Source of the DNA: Chloroflexota bacterium | GTDB lineage: Bacteria; Chloroflexota; Dehalococcoidia; Lucifugimonadales; Lucifugimonadaceae | DNA: 9,916 nucleotides | Assembly (NCBI GenBank): GCA_029262715.1 | Contig: JAJCYX010000429.1 | Location: 1 to 9,916, forward strand | Direction of reading: 5' to 3' | Translations under genes and position numbers: made by a program | Part shown: piece after piece, positions 6,032-9,916 of the stretch | How the letters are laid out: every line of letters begins with the position of its first letter | How positions within the stretch are numbered: position 1 is the first letter of the stretch | Notes under the pieces: model-generated | What the model saw: the letters and a program-made list of their open reading frames with translations, nothing else | Database searches by the model: none | Told to the model about the DNA's origin: nothing

Positions 6032-7540
6032 ATGTCTACAACACCAGATCCCTCAGCTCATACTGGCTTTGTCCGTACACGCTTTGCGCCGAGTCCAACT
6101 GGCATGCTGCACATCGGCGGCGTGCGCACTGCCCTGTTCAGCTGGCTGATAGCAAAGCAGACCGGCGGTAAGTTTGTCCTACGCATCGAAGACACAGACC
6201 GTGCCCGCTACGACGCCGATGCCGAGGCTTCAATCATGGAGTCGCTGCGGTGGCTCGGGATTGACTGGGACGAAGGTCCTGACATCGGTGGTCCTTACGC
6301 GCCCTATACACAGTCTGAGCGCCTTGACCTGTACCAGGAAGCGACGAAAAAGCTACTGGAGTCCGGGCACGCGTACGAGGACGACACGACTCCCGAGGAG
6401 CTTGGTGAACTCCGCGTGGCTCAGCAGGCGGCTGGAAAACCGCCGGGATATGACAACCGCGGTCGCTATAAGACGAAAGATGAGATCGATGCGTCACGCG
6501 CAGCAGGCAAGCCCATCGTTGTGCGTTTCAAGATTCCCGACCTCGGGAAGCTGAAGTTCGATGACGCGGTGCTTGGTGAGGTGGAGTTCGATCTGTCGCT
6601 ACTCCAGGACTTCGTCATCATGAAGTCTGACGGGTTTCCCACGTACCACCTTGCGCACATCGTGGATGACCACCAGATGCAGATTTCACACGTGGTCCGC
6701 GCACCGGAGTGGATCCCAAGCACCCCGCGCCACATCTTGATCCACAGGGCGCTGGACTGGGAGCTTCCTGTCTACGTTCATGTCCCGTTGATCCTCGGGA
6801 AGGACAAGTCCAAGCTCAGCAAGCGGCATGGAGCTGCATCTGCCATTGAGTACCGGGACCAGGGAATTCTCCCCGAGGCCATATTCAACTTCCTGGCGCT
6901 ACTCGGATGGTCGCCCGGTGACGATACAGAGGTAATGAACAGAGAAGAGATCGTCGAGCGTTTTTCGATCGATCGAGTACTCAAGAGTCCATCAGTCTTC
7001 GACAACGAAAAGCTCGTGTGGATGAACGGTGTTCACATTCGTCAGATGAGTGCCGAAAACCTGCTGGAGCGAGTTGCGCCAGTGCTTGAACGACCGGAGT
7101 CTGAAGGCGGATTGCCTGACTCTGTGAGCCGACCTGTCGACCGCAAATTCTTGCTCCGCTTACTGCCGCTGGTTCACGAACGCCTTAAGACACTGAACGA
7201 AGCAACCGACGCCCTTTCGTTCTTCTTCATGGAAGAGGTTCACCCGGACGTCGAAGCGCTGCCCGGACGTAAGTCCGACCCGGAAACCGCTGCAAATTCG
7301 CTAGAGGCTTCATTGGAGATACTGAAGACCTCAGAGCCGTTCGAGCCAGAGCACCTTGAAGCCGAGTTTCGTGCGCTGGCGGAAAAGCTTGGTCTGAAGC
7401 CCGGTCCGTTGTTCACACCGGTCCGCGTCGCAGTGACCGGCTCCAGTATGGCGCCGCCACTGTTCGACACCATCGCCGCAATAGGGCGTGATCGCGTTGT
7501 GTCTCGTGTGGAGAACGCCATCCAGTTGCTGAAGGGCTAG
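6032..7540 (+). CDS. gltX: Glutamyl-tRNA synthetase
   Basis: This class I synthetase charges tRNA-Glu, and in many bacteria also tRNA-Gln for later transamidation. The 502-aa length is usual for a full bacterial GluRS. Motifs visible are RFAPSPTGMLHIGG (17-30, HIGH-type signature), ALFSWLIAK (34-42), RIEDTDRARY (51-60), the KLSKRHGA loop (261-268, KMSKS equivalent) and the C-terminal anticodon-binding helical domain ending GPLFTPVRVAVTG (458-470) and GRDRVVSRVENAI (485-497). The four-ligand zinc-binding cysteines found in E. coli GluRS near residues 98-125 are absent: that stretch reads AYEDDTTPEELGELR, so this is the zinc-less type. The start is ATG 6032, chosen because the promoter -10 lies 6 nt upstream. 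An in-frame ATG at 5990 would overlap the promoter. The gene lies 52 nt after the pseudouridine synthase gene. Confidence 0.96.
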   Translation: MSTTPDPSAHTGFVRTRFAPSPTGMLHIGGVRTALFSWLIAKQTGGKFVLRIEDTDRARYDADAEASIMESLRWLGIDWDEGPDIGGPYAPYTQSERLDLYQEATKKLLESGHAYEDDTTPEELGELRVAQQAAGKPPGYDNRGRYKTKDEIDASRAAGKPIVVRFKIPDLGKLKFDDAVLGEVEFDLSLLQDFVIMKSDGFPTYHLAHIVDDHQMQISHVVRAPEWIPSTPRHILIHRALDWELPVYVHVPLILGKDKSKLSKRHGAASAIEYRDQGILPEAIFNFLALLGWSPGDDTEVMNREEIVERFSIDRVLKSPSVFDNEKLVWMNGVHIRQMSAENLLERVAPVLERPESEGGLPDSVSRPVDRKFLLRLLPLVHERLKTLNEATDALSFFFMEEVHPDVEALPGRKSDPETAANSLEASLEILKTSEPFEPEHLEAEFRALAEKLGLKPGPLFTPVRVAVTGSSMAPPLFDTIAAIGRDRVVSRVENAIQLLKG

Positions 7541-7790
7541 TCTTGCTGGGGAGTTCCGTTCTCAGTCGATTTTTGATGACCGTCTTGTAGTCAACTCGCA
7601 TGCTCTGGTTCACAGCGGTGCGAGGATAGTTCTGCTCCCCCGAGACCTCTATGTGAGGGTGCGGTGCGCAACTCTTTCACGACAGATCGACACCGAACGC
7701 GATCACAGGTCCATCATCGCCCGATAGCCGCAGCAGGCCATGCTTCGGTGAACGAAGCCAAACTCACGCTCTTTCGGCATGTGGCCTCAA
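7541..7790. other. Gene-free stretch between gltX and the rpsU promoter
   Basis: The gltX-rpsU gap is 343 nt, and this part upstream of the rpsU promoter shows no supportable gene. I saw no tRNA (no T-loop GTTCRA-type motif in a cloverleaf context), no convincing terminator for gltX (a T5 run at 7571-7575 has no stem before it) and no coding-like frame. It does hold a small stem, GCTTCG (7742-7747) with CGAAGC (7753-7758) around GTGAA. This is flanked by GGCCATGC just before it and GCATGTGGCC ending just before the promoter, which can partly pair as an outer stem. Confidence 0.5.
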
Positions 7791-7820
7791 TTGACCGAGC
7801 ACTGCGAATCTGAGTATCAT
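7791..7820 (+). promoter_or_regulatory. Sigma70-type promoter of rpsU
   Basis: TTGACC (7791-7796, 5/6 to TTGACA), an 18-nt spacer, then TATCAT (7815-7820, 5/6 to TATAAT). Transcription should start near 7827, giving a leader of about 57 nt before the TTG start at 7884. This is the best-formed promoter in the window. Confidence 0.75.
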
Positions 7821-7883
7821 TGAGCGCGATTTACACGACGCACCGGCGTCACCATATGCAAACAGCAAGCTGGAGTCTGGCAA

Positions 7884-8075
7884 TTGGAAGTTAGGATCAA
7901 CGACGGCGAAAGCTTTGAGGGTTTCCTGCGACGTTTCACAAAGCGCGTTCAACAGGAGGGCATCGTCTCAGAAACTCGTCGACGCCAGCACTTCGAGCCG
8001 CCCAATGTCCTTCGCAAGAAGAAGGCTGCATCAAAGCGACGTAAGAGCATCAAGGCCACGCTGAAAAGCGCGTAG
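7884..8075 (+). CDS. rpsU: 30S ribosomal protein S21
   Basis: S21 is a small basic protein of the 30S subunit, near the mRNA exit platform, linked to translation initiation. The 63-aa product begins MEVRINDGESFEGFLRRF, a clear S21 N-terminus. It continues with ETRRRQHFEPPNVLRKKK (30-47) and a lysine/arginine-rich tail (48-61). The start is TTG 7884, with GGAG (7872-7875) 8 nt upstream. No ATG or GTG alternative fits the family N-terminus. The gene has its own promoter (7791-7820) and terminator (8098-8125), so it is monocistronic. Length and sequence pattern match the family well despite the small size. Confidence 0.95.
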   Translation: MEVRINDGESFEGFLRRFTKRVQQEGIVSETRRRQHFEPPNVLRKKKAASKRRKSIKATLKSA

Positions 8076-8097
8076 CTCTCGTTCTGCTGGTTGTATC

Positions 8098-8125
8098 AAA
8101 GCGCCCAGTAAACGGGCGCTTTTTT
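8098..8125 (+). terminator. Rho-independent terminator of rpsU
   Basis: AAAGCGCCC (8098-8106) pairs with GGGCGCTTT (8114-8122) around the loop AGTAAAC, and the T run spans 8120-8125. It begins 22 nt after the rpsU stop. This is a canonical intrinsic terminator. Confidence 0.92.
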
Positions 8126-8157
8126 CGTTCTCAGAGCCTGAACGGTGCCGGAACCTG

Positions 8158-8189
8158 AAATGATACTCGTTGGCCAACGAGTATCATTT
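8158..8189. repeat. Perfect 32-bp palindrome between rpsU terminator and purQ
   Basis: The left half AAATGATACTCGTTGG (8158-8173) is followed with no gap by its exact reverse complement (8174-8189). Symmetry breaks at 8157/8190. The right arm contains TATCAT (8182-8187), which could serve as a -10. By symmetry the same hexamer lies on the minus strand in the left arm. No good -35 is spaced for either. It lies about 80 nt upstream of the purQ start. A dimeric-regulator operator or a cruciform/RNA hairpin are both possible. Confidence 0.85.
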
Positions 8190-8223
8190 GATCTAGCGTG
8201 CTTGTTAACAGTCCAAACTCTGG

Positions 8224-8239
8224 CAGGCGCAATCGCCTG
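8224..8239 (+). other. Small hairpin in the purQ leader
   Basis: CAGGCG (8224-8229) and CGCCTG (8234-8239) form a 6-bp perfect stem with a CAAT loop, 30 nt before the purQ start. No U-tract follows, so it is not a terminator. It could be a leader structure, but no known riboswitch fold was recognised. Confidence 0.35.
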
Positions 8240-8269
8240 ACACCTAGCCCGTACTCAACAGGAATTTGC

Positions 8270-8971
8270 ATGAAATTCGGAGTTGTTGTTTTTCCCGGAA
8301 CATGGAGCGAGCACGACACGTTCTATGCAGTGCACGATGTGCTCGACCAGCCTGCAAGATTGGTATGGCACAAAGAGACCGACATCTCAGACTGTGATGC
8401 GATCGTGCTTCCGGGCGGTTTCAGCTACGGCGACTACCTGCGTACCGGAGCAATAGCCCGCTTTTCCCCAATCATGGATTCGGTCAAACGGTTCGCTCAA
8501 GATGGCGGCCCGGTGATCGGCATCTGCAACGGCTTCCAGGTGCTATGCGAAGCCGGACTCCTGCCCGGAGCGCTCGTCAAGAATGAGCACCTTGAGTTCC
8601 GCTGCGAATGGGTGAACCTCCGAGTCGAGCGTACCGACACACCGTTTACAAACGCCGCCTCCGAAGGCCAAATCCTGCGCGTTCCGATCTCGCACGGTGA
8701 AGGCAACTGGCAGGCTGACGAGGAAACCGTAAGGCGAGTCGAGGAGGCCGGGCAGGTTCTCCTTCGCTATGCGGATAACTCTGGCACCGTGTCTGCGGCA
8801 ACAAACCCGAACGGCTCCATCAACGGCATCGCAGGCCTGGTCAATGAAGCCGGTAATGTTCTCGGTCTCATGCCGCACCCGGAAAAGGCGAGTGAAGAGC
8901 TGATCGGCGGCGAAGATGGCAACGTACTCTTTAAGTCGATGATCCGCTCGGCCGCTGCATCTGTCGCTTAA
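8270..8971 (+). CDS. purQ: FGAM synthase glutaminase subunit PurQ
   Basis: PurQ is the class I glutamine amidotransferase subunit of phosphoribosylformylglycinamidine synthase. It releases ammonia from glutamine for PurL in the fourth step of de novo purine synthesis. The 233-aa protein has the full family length. It begins MKFGVVVFPGTWSEHD, shows LPGGFSYGDYLRTGAIA (47-63), the nucleophile elbow PVIGICNGFQVL (81-92, Cys86) and the remaining catalytic residues in GLMPHPEKASE (199-209, His203 and Glu205). The start is ATG 8270, with an AGGA (8260-8263) Shine-Dalgarno-like site 6 nt upstream. The frame is open back to 8198, but that extension has no match to the family. The expected partner purL begins about 850 nt downstream on the same strand. 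PurS, the third subunit in the small-PurL systems, is not in the window. Confidence 0.96.
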   Translation: MKFGVVVFPGTWSEHDTFYAVHDVLDQPARLVWHKETDISDCDAIVLPGGFSYGDYLRTGAIARFSPIMDSVKRFAQDGGPVIGICNGFQVLCEAGLLPGALVKNEHLEFRCEWVNLRVERTDTPFTNAASEGQILRVPISHGEGNWQADEETVRRVEEAGQVLLRYADNSGTVSAATNPNGSINGIAGLVNEAGNVLGLMPHPEKASEELIGGEDGNVLFKSMIRSAAASVA

Positions 8972-9089
8972 ATCCTTCTCATCACTGCTGGTTTCTGTCG
9001 AAATCGACCTCTTCCGTGCAACGAAATCGTTTAGGTAATAGACTGCCGCTCAAATCAGACGCCGGTTTACTGACGCACGGAGCTCTACG

Positions 9090-9670
9090 ATGGATGCTCA
9101 TACCGGAAACTACCCTGTCACCTACACGGTCGACACTCCAGACACGCTAAGTCGTTGGCTGTGGCTGTTCAAGTGGCTGCTCTTGATTCCCCACATCATT
9201 GTGATCGGGCTACTGGGAATTGTTAGCTGGTTCACGCTGCTCGCATCATGGGTTGCCATACTCATAACCGGCAAACGCCCCGCGGCCTCTGGGATTTTCA
9301 CCTGGGAGTTCAGAGATGGTCAGTCAGAGTGAACGGCTACGGAGGCCACCTCACCGACAGATACCCTGCATTCTCGATGGACGCAGACGATAGCTACCCG
9401 GTTCGACTGGAAGCCGAGTACGTTGAGGAGGCCAACAGGCTTACGACTTTCTTCCGATACCTGCTTTCAATTCCCCACTTCATCGTTCTGTGGTTCTTAG
9501 GGATAGTTGCCTATTTCGCCTATTGGGCGTTAACTCTGGTCGTCATCTTTACCGGGAAGCCTCATAAGGGACTATTCGACTTCTTGGTCGGGTACAACCG
9601 CTGGTCCGCTCGGGCGAACTGCTACTACTGGTTGCTCACGGACGAGTACCCACCGTTCAGCATGGACTGA
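9090..9670 (+). CDS. Tandem DUF4389 membrane protein, interrupted by a -1 frameshift
   Basis: Two overlapping frames together encode one family protein: 9090-9332 gives the N-terminal 64 residues, and the frame ending at 9670 gives the rest. Switching frame at CCCC (9278-9281) restores a 193-aa protein with two copies of DUF4389, residues about 8-98 and 103-193. Each copy has YPV, LLLIPH/LLSIPH, ITGKRP/FTGKPH, a GL(W/F)DF block, RWS-R and a closing TDRYPAFSMD (89-98) or TDEYPPFSMD (184-193). Hydrophobic segments at about 25-60 and 120-155 indicate membrane location. The first frame otherwise runs on to TGA 9330-9332 with a non-family tail. The start is ATG 9090, with GGAG (9079-9082) 7 nt upstream. 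The function of DUF4389 is unknown. One missing C (five to four) by mutation or sequencing error is the simplest explanation; programmed slippage is possible. Confidence 0.8.
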
Positions 9671-9822
9671 CCTGCCAAAAGGCACCATCCTGCGGTAACG
9701 TTATCTCTTTAAATCCCTGTCTCCCGATCTGGGCCTGCTTTTGTCCCAGCTTCTGGAAGATACGGCTGTAGCCGCCTGTCGGTGCAGAATCGTTTCGCGT
9801 CGGAAATCTTGGAGGTATCTGC

Positions 9823-9916
9823 TTGGCCTCAACATCAGTTTCACAGGAAACCCTGGATGAGATCGCACTCAGCAGGGCCGAGTACGAGGCCATAGTTGAC
9901 CGCATCGGCCGGGAGC
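9823..9916 (+). CDS. purL: FGAM synthase synthetase subunit PurL, N-terminal fragment
   Basis: This is the first 31 codons of a gene that runs off the right edge. PurL is the ATP-dependent synthetase that converts FGAR to FGAM using ammonia delivered by PurQ. The start is TTG 9823, with a strong GGAGGT (9811-9816) 6 nt upstream. The visible protein, M-ASTSVSQETLDEIALS then RAEYEAIVDRIGRE, matches the usual PurL opening of a short leader, then LS-x-x-EYE-x-I-V and GRE. The ATP-binding AIRS-type domains are outside the window. The identification rests on a short stretch but is strengthened by purQ upstream on the same strand. The 152 nt before the start hold only weak stems, such as CTGGG (9729-9733) with CCCAG (9745-9749), and no clear promoter. 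Confidence 0.82.
   Translation, partial: MASTSVSQETLDEIALSRAEYEAIVDRIGRE

Noticed and set aside
7541..7883. A tRNA or other structured RNA gene in the gltX-rpsU gap
   Set aside because: I found no cloverleaf with a T-loop motif, no conserved RNA motif I recognise, and only one short stem. Only the rpsU promoter is supportable.
8190..8269. Purine or other riboswitch upstream of purQ
   Set aside because: The leader is under 80 nt, has only one 6-bp stem (8224-8239), and shows none of the purine or PRPP riboswitch core sequences.
9248..9670. The 140-codon frame as an independent gene
   Set aside because: Its first residues before RGLWDF do not fit the family and have no proper ribosome site. 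The family match only makes sense as a continuation of the 9090 frame after a frameshift.
1..9916. CRISPR arrays, insertion sequences, attachment sites, toxin-antitoxin or defence genes
   Set aside because: No regularly spaced repeats, transposase-like frames, integrase genes or paired small ORFs were seen. The genes present are housekeeping or ordinary transport genes.

Overview
The window looks like a bacterial chromosome of moderate GC content carrying mostly housekeeping genes. No phage, plasmid, IS or CRISPR features were seen. Several features hint at a Chloroflexota/Dehalococcoidia-type (SAR202-like) genome: the mix of genes, a duplicated DUF4389 membrane protein, a lone type IV-type pilin, frequent GTG/TTG starts, and two genes that appear to be leaderless. 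This placement is inference from gene style and was not checked against any database.

Left part (1-4251). The window opens with the 3' end of rarA on the + strand. It meets the first minus-strand gene tail to tail, and the two stop codons share one CTAG tetranucleotide. The minus strand then carries, in transcription order, a NatA-like ABC ATPase and its overlapping NatB-like permease (2392 down to 262), a low-specificity L-threonine aldolase (3596-2559), and a single type IV pilin-like prepilin (4251-3871) with a textbook rho-independent terminator.

Middle (4263-7540). A divergent intergenic region separates the pilin from a + strand operon of lspA (lipoprotein signal peptidase) and an RluD-family pseudouridine synthase, overlapping by one base (TAATG). 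gltX follows under its own promoter. lspA and gltX both have a -10 hexamer ending exactly 6 nt before the start codon, so both are predicted to be leaderless.

Right part (7541-9916). A 343-nt gene-free stretch ends in a good sigma70-type promoter driving rpsU (ribosomal protein S21, TTG start), which is closed by a clear terminator. Next comes a perfect 32-bp palindrome, then purQ, a DUF4389 double-repeat membrane protein split by a -1 frameshift at a C run, and the first 31 codons of purL (TTG start behind a strong GGAGGT site). PurQ and PurL are the glutaminase and synthetase parts of FGAM synthase, so the right end is a purine-biosynthesis cluster with an unrelated membrane protein between the two genes. 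purS is not seen in the window.

I found no convincing novel multi-gene system. The most interesting items are the 32-bp palindrome upstream of purQ, which shares a 10-mer with the rpsU -10 region, the paired leaderless promoters, and the frameshifted DUF4389 gene between purQ and purL.
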